NCBI GenBank assembly: GCA_002633025.1
Contig: NMRB01001116.1
Location: 40,580-104,579, forward strand
Reading direction: 5' to 3'
Source: Notospermus geniculatus
Lineage: Eukaryota; Nemertea; Pilidiophora; Heteronemertea; Lineidae
DNA length: 64,000 nucleotides
In this document: in pieces, positions 55,228 through 64,000 of the stretch
How positions within the stretch are numbered: the stretch's first letter is position 1
Layout: the number at the start of each line of letters is the position of its first letter
Translations under genes and position numbers: made by a program
Notes under the pieces: generated by a model
The model's database searches: none
The model's input: only the letters and a program-made list of their open reading frames with translations
What the model was told of the DNA's origin: nothing

Positions 55228-55354
55228 GGGTCGTATGCATAAAGCGGTTATATGGTTAGAACCGTCTTAGGCCGGTTCCAAGTACAGTGGTTGACGATAC
55301 CTGGAACCGGCCTAAGACGGTTCTAAAGATAGAACCGCTTTATGAATTCGACCC
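55228..55354. mobile_element. GGGTCGTATGCATAAAGCGG hairpin
   Basis: gggtcgtatgcataaagcgg and ccgctttatgaattcgaccc, with an inner pair agaaccgtcttaggccggtt / aaccggcctaagacggttct. Confidence 0.85.
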
Positions 55355-55647
55355 TGTGACTTTAAAGGGAATTAGTCGCAGCAGTCAAAAATGACACTAA
55401 GAATAATTTCGTGGCCCAGGAAATTCGCAATTTCAAAATTACAAATTTTGTATTTAGCGGATATGTAAAATAATGATCAACTCAAATTGTATGTAATGCC
55501 CCTGAGGGTAAATGATTAATAAATGAATTTGAATTTGATAAACCTGGATTCCCAGCTGACCGTGTTCTAAATGCTGTTTGAAGGGAGCAAAGCCACAGGA
55601 GGTGCGCAAATATGCTCTTAGTAGGTCATAAATTCCCGATGTGAGTG

Positions 55648-56159
55648 TAGTCTCGTGCCACCAGACTCTGCAATTTTCAATTTTAGAGTCTGGTCCGGAT
55701 GGTACCTTTTTCTTGTAAAATCCATCATGGCGGACAATCTACCGCCGATGACGTAGAACACAATGCACAATCAAAGCAAAAAGCATTCAGCGTGCGAGTA
55801 AAACTGCAGTATTTCTACCCTTTGCTGTTAGCCCTACCGCACTTTTTATAGCATAATTCCCTCCCCAATCGAAAAAATATAAATATACTTGCCTGAAATT
55901 CCAATGAAAGACACTATAAATTGACTTGACAACACAAATTGAGGCGATTCACCTCACTAATTTTCACGCTTCAAGTTCTCTGGGCACCGCCATTACTCCC
56001 CTGCAGCCTACGTCACCAAATTTTGAAACTAGCCAATCAGCGAAGCTGACCTCATTTCAAATCATCGAAATGAGGTCGATCAATGAGAATTGCGTTCCGT
56101 GCCAGACCCTCGGTCTAACGACCTCGGAGTATGACCGAGGGGCTGGTTGCGCGAGACTA
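55648..56159. mobile_element. TA-flanked MITE, GTCTCGYGC-AACCAG TIR
   Basis: Ends gtctcgtgccaccagac and gggctggttgcgcgagac between TA. Inner sequence has catcatggcgg, ccgatgacgtag and CpG-rich DNA. No long ORF. Confidence 0.75.
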
Positions 56160-56184
56160 ATGTGAGTGCTGTAATTGATTCAAG

Positions 56185-56334
56185 ATGGCGGCGTTTGATT
56201 CTCTATTCAGGCACCTTGACTGGCACGATCAGTTCGCTTTAAAGTGCGATTTTGGTCTAGTATTTTCTTTTTCGTACACCAAACGCAATGCATGGTGTAC
56301 ACCACACGTCGTACACCAAATTAAAGGCATGTGA
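56185..56334 (+). CDS. possible 49-residue ORF after a YY1-like motif
   Basis: ttcaagatggcggcg is both a strong start context and a YY1-type element. The frame reads MAAFDSLFRHLDWHDQFALK and stops at 56332. It sits 26 bp outside the MITE at 55648. It may be a first exon or chance. Confidence 0.15.
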   Translation: MAAFDSLFRHLDWHDQFALKCDFGLVFSFSYTKRNAWCTPHVVHQIKGM

Positions 56335-56824
56335 GCAGACAATAATTTTTTCTTTACGATCAGCATAACCAAATAACAAACCAGACACGATCACCAGGAT
56401 ACATACCGCCGATGGTCATCCCTTGTTTTTGAAAAACAGCGCGTAAATTGTAAATTGCATTTAATGAGGACGGACTAGTTTTGTTCAGGAATCACATTGT
56501 TTTTCAATTTTTTTGCTATGGTAAACAAAGTATCACAGAAAAATAACTGCAGCCTTAATACGTTAGTGTAGCGTAAAGTTTCTCAGCCTTTTTTGTCTTG
56601 GAACTTAAAATGTGACCCGATGTAGCAAGTAGGCACCTGTCGCAAACGAGGAAGGGGTTAACGGCCTTACAACACAATAGATGAAATCTCTACAGGTTGA
56701 CAAGTGTAGTGGACAGCAGTGATAATATTTGAATAAACTGGTGAACACCTGCGACAAGCGCCTTCTTTTGCAGGAGCGGGGCACTATTGGAAATCATAGC
56801 TACAATAGAGGGCAGCACACCCAA

Positions 56825-56940
56825 ACCAGGTCCTATACAGTAGACACCTTTTGTACGGGAAATTGACCAAGACGAAGATACCACTTTCATTTCAAAAGAT
56901 TTAAACACTAGTGACACCTTTTGAGGCAGTGGATTATTGT
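56825..56940 (+). repeat. dispersed repeat (empty-site reference for 57823)
   Basis: ggtcctatacagtagacacc, gggaaattgaccaaga and cactagtgacacct recur at 57748-57822 plus 58421-58460, where a TTAA MITE separates them. Confidence 0.8.
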
Positions 56941-56995
56941 CCTCCCCATCGTTATCTTAGTGGCTTTACGTGGTACTTATACTCTCTTTTACACA

Positions 56996-57718
56996 TTAAA
57001 GTGATCCTAAACCGCCGGGGCGAGCGAGACAGCCTCGTTTTCATTTTCCCGCGCAACGCCAGTATGAATGAGCGCCTGTCAATCATCACGTCACGTGATT
57101 ACTATGGAATTTACTACGCGATCACTGATTGGGCAAGTTCTGAATGAGTGACAGCTGATTGTCAAAACAACATGGATGCGACCAGTTCACCGAGTCGAGA
57201 TTTCTCCTCGATTCAGGGGAGTTTTAGAGGATACATTCACGCCTAAGAGCATGAAGAGTGTTCAATCCAACACGAGTGACACTATTGATGACGATGTCAG
57301 CCGGTATGCCAGGCAAGTTGGTCTTTTCTCGGAAGGAGCCCCAGAATTCGCTGACGTTACACCGGCACGGCGGCGAGATCCGCAGTCCGGCAATATGTTA
57401 ATGATGCCATACATACAAACAACCTCCTCATCGTCTTAAAACGGAGTTCTTTCTTTATTATGAGCCACTTCGATAATGTCTGTGGACAATCCACAGCTGC
57501 TGGTCGGCATTTGCTACCTTTTAAGGCCGCCCTTTCCCTTCTTTCACTTCTCGCTTCGGCATCCTGTCTGCTGCGCGGTTTGCACGATTGACAAACTCAG
57601 TGAAGGTAGCGTACTGCGCATGCTCAGAAGCCAGGAGCGGAAATCGGAAGTTCCATTTTCGTGGGCGGTGAAAATCATCGGGTGCCAACTTTTGCTTGGC
57701 GGTTTAGGACCACTTTAA
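56996..57718. mobile_element. TTAA element carrying a promoter-like and coding-like segment
   Basis: Ends agtgatcctaaaccgcc and ggcggtttaggaccact lie between TTAA. Inside are an inverted CCAAT box (gattgggc), an E-box/CRE-like cacgtcacgtgatt (57083-57100), acatggatgcg with the frame MDATSSPSRDFSSIQGSF, and, in another frame, SVQSNTSDTIDDDVSRYARQ. The interior looks like a captured gene start, with at least one frameshift. No family recognised. Confidence 0.6.
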
Positions 57719-57818
57719 GAGGTCAGTCCTGACACCATATTAACCCGGTCCTACACAATGGACACCCTTTTTGTGGGAAATTGATCAGGACCTGGATGTC
57801 ACTTCCATTTGAATAGTT

Positions 57819-58420
57819 TTAAAGGAGCACTGTGTTCCTTTCCTAAACATACCCGCTTATCAGCCTTGCCCCATGTATTGTAATCATACATTCTCCAACA
57901 CTGGGGCCAAAGGCCAACGTCTGGAATTGGAGAATGATGCAATCACCGCCGGCTGTCGACAAAAAGTGGCAATATTCATTCTACGTTGTGAGATACTTTT
58001 TCGATGTTTCACTTCTGACGAGACGAAAAGTATCTCTACTGTATGAAGAATACCGCCATCTTGGATAGACATTCATCCGCGTTAGGAGCACTACTTAATA
58101 CGTACTGCGCATGCGTAGCAGCAACATAATATCATACTTTTCTTGATCTTATGTACGCATAAATCTATAGTTTTAAGTAATTCATATATACAATGATGAA
58201 TTTTCAAAAAATATGCGTATATCATGTAATTCTAGACACCATCACCTGGGCACTATCTGGCGGACGAATGGGTTAGTAAATCGCCGGAACTGAGGACCCA
58301 CTTCCGTTTCAAGATGGCGCGTATTGTTATACAGCCGAGTCGGACTCCCGACAAATCCCGAAGTACCCGAAGGAGGCCGAACGAGGCCGAGCCGAATGTG
58401 GCAATATTGTGGCCCTTTAA
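57819..58420. mobile_element. TTAA MITE, AGGAGCACGGTATTG family, long copy
   Basis: Ends aggagcactgtgttcc and gcaatattgtggccct between TTAA. Contains the family block gccggctgtcgac and an added segment with caagatggcgcg at 58311. Empty site at 56901-56904. Confidence 0.85.
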
Positions 58421-58584
58421 CCACTAGTGACACCTATTGAGGCAGTGGGTTATGGTGCTAATGACTTATTGACCGAACTTCCTCTACTACCTTCTGACAA
58501 GTGTGCTGCTTCCACTCCTGTAATTTTTTAGGAATATATTTTGTGGAATCCTGTTTACAAGATGCATCGTCTACCTTGTAACAC

Positions 58585-58737
58585 TGGGGAGGTTTCGAAA
58601 TCAAACGATTAACCAAAACTTTACGACAACGTTATTTTTCATACTACACATTAACTAGATTTTGCATTGCATTTTCGGTACAAAAATAAAGTTGTGGTTA
58701 ACGTTAACGTTTATCGTTTGATTTCGAAACCTCCCTA
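58585..58737. mobile_element. GGGAGGTTT family hairpin MITE, copy 4
   Basis: Lies 45 bp downstream of the tetraspanin stop codon, so probably in or next to its 3' untranslated region. The right TA is intact; the left flank is TG. Confidence 0.9.
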
Positions 58738-58780
58738 ATCTCTCTGACAGCCTCCTCGTCGGGCTTAGTGAAATTGTTAA

Positions 58781-58852
58781 CTACGCAGGCCGAACCTTTT
58801 TGTCATCCGCTAAACATTTCCGCAGACAGAAGACAAGGATGATGATGATCAA
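58781..58852 (-). CDS. tetraspanin terminal exon
   Basis: 24 codons including the TAG (58781-58783). Acceptor ttttcatttcag before ttgatc. Encodes LIIIILVFCLRKCLADDKK and the C-terminal residues: the end of membrane segment 4 and the cytoplasmic tail. Confidence 0.9.
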   Translation of the reverse strand: MIIIILVFCLRKCLADDKKVRPA

Positions 58853-61028
58853 CTGAAATGAAAAGTCGAGTGTATTGTACGCGCCGGTCACTCCATCCAA
58901 CTACTGACCGCTATCTACTTCTAGGTCAGAGGTCAACGCGCCAACCAGGGTCGGATCCTATTAATCACATAAATCACATAAAATATTCAAGTATTTTGCT
59001 CTTAGATGCTAGGAAAATGCATCTAAAAGCACTTTGTGAAATTTTTCTGGGGGAGGGCCCCAGGCCCCCGTTTGGGCTTTGCGCTTTCAGCGCTCACCAC
59101 CTCCGTCGAGCTACGCCCCCCTTTCTATCAACCCTGCATCCGGCCCTGCCAACCACAAGGCCATATAGGAAATCCTCCAGGGCCGGAGGGTTAAGCCGCC
59201 CCATATAGTAGCTGCGAGAGATTCAATGCAGCATTTCCCCCTTCGGACAGAGATAACTCATACTCAGTCACTTTGGCTGAGATTACATCGAGGCACAAGC
59301 GACACGAACACGGAGGTGAACAAAGGTTTAATGGGGATGAATCCTTTGTCAAGGCATTGTTCGCCTGCGTGTTCGTCTCGCGTGTGCCTCGATGTAAACT
59401 CAGCCTTAGCGCCACTCACGTCTCAGTGCTTAAATACAATTTCCAGATTTGACTAGGAATGTGAAATTGACAAAAACAAAACAATGCCGCTTCAATGAAA
59501 TCTACATATACTTTGAAAGATTGATTCGAAAACAGATGAAGTACATTTCACCTACCTGTAATGCAAATACTAGAGCTACACCAATAATCAGCCAGAGCTT
59601 GTTCATTTCAAGAAGTTCATCTATCACAGCAAAACATGGCTGAAAATATAATATACACCAAATGTGAGGCAGTCTAGGAAAACCCGCACATTTCAATAGC
59701 TGAAATGTACTTCGTAACAGGTAGACAGTAGCAGATCAATGCACAGGCAATCTGACTACAGCCCTTGTTGATCATTCAGCGACATCCGACGGGTTTTCCT
59801 AGTCCGCCTCACATGATTTGAAATAAGTGACTTTAACAAGTATTTTGGCGGTGGATTTTAAAATCGCGCGAAATTTAAAAGAAATCGATAAGAAATTGTT
59901 TACACGTAGATGCATACCTGCTTGACCGTCTTGAGGTCAGATTATGATTATGGTTACGGTTACGGTTATGGTTATGGTTATGGTGTATGCATTTGGCAAA
60001 GGTTTTAATTTCAGACGATGTTTTTACGAACCACAAGAGGAAGATATATTTTTTCTCAAAAATCTGATTCAGACTGTTGGAACGTATTATATAGTGGAAA
60101 TTCTTTGTTTGCCACATTTTAGCTCTACTGCACTTCAAATATGGCCGCCAGTCGTCCATCTTGAAAAATGTACTTTGACTCATACCATATGAACAATACC
60201 ACAAAGAAAGTTCAAACCTGGTATGATGTTTCCCTGGAACATATTGACTTGACACTTGTTCGTTCTTCTGGTTCATTCACCCAGGTGAGCACATGGTCCA
60301 AGGACCATTTTTTGAATTGTTTGACGGCTACATATACATGTATGTGTAAAAATGGCTGAGCGAAGCCTTACCCTATTGATATTCGCACTCTTCGAATTTG
60401 GCGCAGTCAGGCAAGTTGTCAAATCGTAGGGGTCGTATTTTGGGAAGGGGTAACGACTCTTGCAGCATGTAGCGGGTATCTGCATCTCACCCGATACTGT
60501 TGTGAAATATTTGGGGTTACCAGGAACGGAATAAATGCCGTCCAGTGTCCGGTTCCATTTCTTTGCTAGTTTCATATCTTTGTAGGAAGTTATACCACAA
60601 CATTCAAACTGGAATTTTCAACAAAATTAAGACTGAAAGTCAGTTATTGTCCGTTATAAGTGGAAAAATATTTTCATGCGATTTTTTAATGCAGACTCAG
60701 GGCAAAGTGAGCTTATAGTACACGTAAAGACCCAATAAAAATCTTCATCGAACATTTTCAAAAAAATATAGGGCCTGTACAAGGAAAGAAGCACTTCTGT
60801 GTCATGAACGTATCTTAGTAGCGGACCTAAGAGAAGACGTATGTACCAGGTGACAAACAAATAAGAGTGACCTGCATCAAATATGTATTATGACTGATGC
60901 CGACCTAAGAGACGACTTACTTTTAAGAACATAAAATTGAAGATCATACTGACGATGTTGGTACTATTCACTCCCGTATACTCGTTTTTCACAGCATTGA
61001 TTGTGTGTTCTACAGCCTTAGCACGGTA
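58781..61028 (-). CDS. tetraspanin, 3' half (four exons)
   Basis: Tetraspanins are four-pass membrane proteins that organise partners in membrane microdomains. The spliced frame gives a large extracellular loop of about 115 residues with FECCG (the family's CCG motif), IPATCC (the PxSCC-like pair), TTC and RPCF: the six cysteines of the usual disulfide set. Then come a membrane segment starting LWLIIGVALVFALQ and continuing LIIIILVFC, and a short tail with juxtamembrane cysteines ending KKVRPA. NST and NRT sequons lie in the loop. All four exons join in phase 0 with GT/AG introns. Exons for membrane segments 1-3 were not found up to 64000, so the gene is 5'-partial here. Subfamily not determined. 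Confidence 0.92.
58930..59155 (-). repeat. dispersed G/C-run repeat, intronic
   Basis: Reverse copy of the 7600-7912 repeat inside the last tetraspanin intron. Confidence 0.7.
59274..59408. mobile_element. hairpin element, TTACATCGAGGCACA, intronic
   Basis: tacatcgaggcacaagcgac and gtgtgcctcgatgtaaactc pair. Same family as 18665-18798. Confidence 0.85.
59556..59639 (-). CDS. tetraspanin exon (TM4 start)
   Basis: 28 codons between tatattttcag and gtaggt. Starts PCFAVIDELLEMNK and ends with Q at a phase-0 junction, as is common at the end of this exon in animal tetraspanins. Confidence 0.92.
59664..59812. mobile_element. TGTGAGGC hairpin MITE, intronic
   Basis: tgtgaggcagtctaggaaaa and ttttcctagtccgcctcaca pair. 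It lies 25 bp upstream of the tetraspanin exon at 59556-59639. Confidence 0.8.
59950..59985 (+). repeat. GGTTAY hexanucleotide microsatellite
   Basis: About six ggttac/ggttat units, one base away from telomere repeat, in a tetraspanin intron. Confidence 0.75.
60136..60312 (-). repeat. dispersed repeat with WSxDHVLTWV reading frame, uninterrupted copy
   Basis: Shares caaatatggccgccagt and cacccaggtgagcacatggt with 14104-14410. The minus strand reads KWSLDHVLTWVNEPEERTS. It is intronic in the tetraspanin and on the same strand. Confidence 0.55.
60372..60608 (-). CDS. tetraspanin exon (extracellular loop, CCG motif)
   Basis: 79 codons from acceptor gaaaattccag to donor gtaagg. Contains FECCG, KWNRTLDGIYSVPGNPKYFT, IPATCC and TTC. 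The long minus-strand ORF 60273-60575 is this exon read on into the intron. Confidence 0.93.
60921..61028 (-). CDS. tetraspanin exon (start of extracellular loop)
   Basis: 36 codons from acceptor tttccttgcag to donor gtaagt. Reads YRAKAVEHTINAVKNEY and carries an NST sequon. Follows membrane segment 3, which must lie further upstream. Confidence 0.9.
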
Positions 61029-61211
61029 CTGCAAGGAAATTGAATGAAAAATATTTGTCGGTGACATAAAACCTTACCATATAAATACCAGCTATATAAG
61101 TACATGAGATAAAAAAAAAGGTTGAAGTTAGGAACAAAGATTGGTAGGTAGTAAGTTGCCGTGTTGATCTATTTTTGAAATACTTAGAAAATGAGTGCGA
61201 CACCTTTTACC

Positions 61212-61272
61212 TGATGAAGACACAGTAAATGTCGAAAGCTTGTATCGGGTCCTCGGACCCAAAAAAAGGTGA
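61212..61272 (+). mobile_element. retroelement tail with CTGATGA...GTCGAAA motif
   Basis: cctgatgaagacacagtaaa then tgtcgaaagcttgtatcggg, then a gggtcc/ggaccc hairpin and a run of seven A. The order matches the minus-strand tails at 41594, 47425 and 52668 in plan but not in sequence. Confidence 0.5.
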
Positions 61273-61729
61273 TCTTCAACGAAGATTAGTGATGAGTTTG
61301 CCAATGTAAACTGAGTAAACTATTCTGACATACTCTGAATCTGTCATATTCATCAAGTGGTGCAATCCCGTACCCAGAGTTCAATGCCACATTAAACTCT
61401 GGAAATGCCTAGACCGGTACTACTTTTGCGCAGTGCAAATGCATTGTTCAAGGCGGATGAATTTCTGACCGTTGCACAAGCAAGTGCATGCCTAGGGATT
61501 CGAAAGAGTTCATACTTTTTTCCTTAATAAAACATTGAATACCCAACGGAATGTTAAACAGTAGTGTTTTTACAAATACTGGAACAAATTCTAATTTTTG
61601 GTATGATTATTTTATCAAATAATTTGTAAAATCGATGAGCACAAGAATCTTGTGCTGGGTTTTCAGAGGTCTTAGCCGAGGAACGATGGTGGCGACCTCT
61701 TCAGATTGCAAGTGGTGTACATCGAACAT

Positions 61730-61894
61730 TAGGCGCCGTCAGCCACGCTTATCGCCAAAAGACGGCAGCAAAGTTCTAGCGAAATACAATATAAAATTCT
61801 CCTGATCGGTGCTCAATCAACCATGAATGGGTCCGCTAGGCATTGAATTGGACCGTAGTGACTCCTGTTGGTCACAACTGACTGACAGCTCCTA
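61730..61894 (-). mobile_element. TA-flanked MITE of the 53127 family, reverse copy
   Basis: ggcgccgtcagccac and gactgacagctcc ends, TA on both sides, block ccgctaggcattgaattgg shared in reverse with 53127. Confidence 0.8.
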
Positions 61895-64000
61895 TTTCGA
61901 TAGTGAGACACGACTTAGTAAATCTGGACAAAACGTTACATGTTTTTAATCGCACATTACATGTTTTCTTGGCAACACCTACCGTTTATTCTTGTTACAC
62001 GTGATGCTTTTGTTACAACAGATGGCGTTTTTTTATAATTGGTTAGCATTTAGTTTTAAAACACTTCATGTTTTAATGAATCCATAAGCATGATTGATTT
62101 CCCTACACAGAATGTTGATCACAAAAAAAATATTATAAAATGATAATATCATTCGGTCTAGGATTACAGGTCCCAATTCAACCAAGTTTGATATATTCTA
62201 ACCATTTCAACACTTTTTATTTATCTACACGGAGTTTCAGTTATTGAAAGTTCTCCCTGATTGAGTCTATGACTGTGCCTTGTCCGGGCCAACACGAGGT
62301 GAAGGATAACTGAAACATATTTTTCGCTTTTTCTAAGTCATTTACTAATGAATATGATGTGTATGATTTTTAAATACCAGCCGTTTGATAACTAAACATT
62401 TAGAAGCAAAACACATTTAGAAGCAAAACACCAAAGCTATTTCATTGTCAAACGCCTGTGTTTTAAATTAAACACAGGAAGTGTTTAAATGTTCACGCAT
62501 GCGTGAATATAGCGAGTGGATTCGAAGACTCAAAGTGCAGCCGATTCATTTTCGAATTAAAATCGCCTTTCATCCAGGTACGTATCACGATTTCTTCTAT
62601 ATTATTACAATGCAGCCGTAGATCTGTGTCTTCTGTTCATGTTTAGTGGTCGATGACAAAAGATTATCTTTGGTAAATGCTAAATAACACATTAAATAGT
62701 GCGTCAGTTTTGGCATACATTGCATGTACACGGTTATATGTATGATGAAGGCCTACAACAGTGCACAGGGGTGGCAGTGCTCACATGTGAGCGCGGTTTC
62801 ACTTCAGCACGACGTCTGGAAGACTGGATGAACTGGGTGCTTATAGACGAGCGGATTGGGTTTAGGTTCGATTGGCCGTCGTCGAATTTGTTTTCTACCC
62901 GTAATGGATGATAAACAAAAAAAATCACCATGTGTTTTGCAGGAAAGCAGAAGTGTTTTAATAGACAACATTCGTCATTTAGCATGTTATAGGCCTACTC
63001 ACACTTAAGTCTACCCCGTGTATGTATGTTTGTATGTATGTTTGTAGCCATAAGCAGCCCTCCTATCATCTGATGCACAAACATCCCATCTGCCATCAAA
63101 CGACTGTTTAATGTTGATCACTTTGTTATTTCAGTGCTCCGCAATGATGAATAATAGACCTGTAGTTCAAGAAGATGTAATCTGATGAAGTGCTATTGGC
63201 CAGACGAACGGTTGAAGCAAGACACGACTGACTACTTTCTGCCTGGATGGATATCGATAAAATTGTAGAGTTACGTGTTTTTAAATAAAACACTTATTGA
63301 AATTAAACAGAAACAAGCCTGGTGGCGTTAAGGTTCACGTAGTGAAATTATCGAAAAAAATATCGCAATTGAGGGACATGGGGCACCATTTTAGAAATTC
63401 TGAACTTCCAATACCCGACATGGTCCTAAGGATACTAGTAGTTCATTGCTTTGCCACCAGGGAAGTCATGGCACTACGCGTAGAATCCAGGCAGTGCTCA
63501 TATCCAGGAGGCGATTACCTGCAGTCGACGACCGGCGGTAGCCTGCTTTGTTCACCCACGTGGTGATGATCGACTCATTATTCACAGGGGAGGCAGGCAA
63601 GGCGGGTTGATTTCTAATTATTAGGCGTTTCACTAAGAGTTATCTACATTAATAATTCATACCTTATTTCAAAAATCGGCTAGTTTATTGTAACCTTTCT
63701 CCCACAAAATGTATCATTTTACGCATTTTACCTTTGCGATGTTGACTTACATCTAACAATCCTGAAACCCCTACGCCTTCCAATAATAGGCTCGTCCTGC
63801 CTGTGTTATTCTGCCATGTATTGGATATCGCGAATGCACTGGGCATTAAACGCAATTTTTAGGTCAACTAACGAATATTATGGCCCCAGAAGAAATCCGA
63901 AGCAGCAAATGGATATCTACTTTTAACTTATTAAGGTTATTCACTAAAAGTTCATCTCTATCGAAGGTTATCCGATTTTATTGGCTTCCAATCTTCAGCC
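61895..64000. other. no recognised gene
   Basis: AT-rich DNA probably forming the long tetraspanin intron or its upstream flank. Contains a short direct repeat tttagaagcaaaacac (62399-62430), a palindrome cctgtgttt/aaacacagg (62455-62479) and a tatg microsatellite (63019-63050). ORFs at 62699-62911 and 63297-63566 have no recognised domain. Confidence 0.4.

Noticed and set aside
61078-61150. Hydrophobic minus-strand stretch FFFISCTYIAGIYM as tetraspanin membrane segment 3
   Set aside because: It would need a 49-bp intron before the exon at 60921-61028 and has no good acceptor; the hydrophobic part comes mainly from a T run.

Overview
This window is eukaryotic, intron-bearing, gene-poor DNA. 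It most likely comes from a marine invertebrate, perhaps a non-vertebrate deuterostome (amphioxus, hemichordate or echinoderm). I infer this from tRNA-headed SINEs, very dense short inverted-repeat elements, frequent tacatgta motifs, high apparent heterozygosity, and a tetraspanin gene with consensus GT/AG introns. The species cannot be fixed from the sequence. There is no bacterial gene organisation and no CRISPR array. Two scaffold gaps (5121-5548 and 36352-36778) and several single N positions are present.

The one gene I can defend well is the 3' half of a tetraspanin on the minus strand. Its coding exons are 61028-60921, 60608-60372, 59639-59556 and 58852-58781. They supply most of the large extracellular loop (CCG motif, six cysteines), the fourth membrane segment and the short cytoplasmic tail. 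The introns and the 3' flank hold SINE, MITE and foldback debris. The exons for membrane segments 1-3 were not found before the window ends. Other coding traces are weaker: the C-terminal end of a LINE reverse-transcriptase ORF (1740-1968), a possible piggyBac-type transposase fragment (43052-43417, minus), and unplaced ORFs at 38814-39194 (plus) and 41231-41641 (minus).

Nearly everything else is mobile-element debris, mostly non-autonomous DNA transposons with terminal inverted repeats (TIRs). By target site they fall into several groups. TA-flanked: the 15188, 20809, 54055, 12295/39962, 53127 and 55650 types. TTAA-flanked: the 10503/19223/25055/57823 family and the 11532, 35934, 53386 and 57000 elements. 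Nine-bp target-site duplications (TSDs): 3490, 19907 and 43950. A 5-bp hAT-like type lies at 22274, a TAA Harbinger-like type at 32750, and many simple hairpins are present. Nested insertions and empty-site/filled-site pairs inside the window let several target sites be read directly.

Layout: 1-1468 is a tandem duplication; 2124-3719 nested elements; 4398-4878 a local tandem repeat; 5909-6135 hairpins; 8702-13225 TTAA and TA elements; 15188-16384 a MITE and a SINE; 18505-20963 a hairpin cluster and nested elements; 22687-29292 two duplicated blocks, each joined at a single N and probably unmerged haplotype or contig overlaps, with a 53-bp minisatellite; 31434-34485 more MITEs including a 480-bp cloverleaf-like nest; 37100-44322 further elements and ORFs; 46497-58735 an almost continuous run of inverted-repeat elements; 58781-61028 the tetraspanin. 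Beyond about 61900 I recognise almost nothing.
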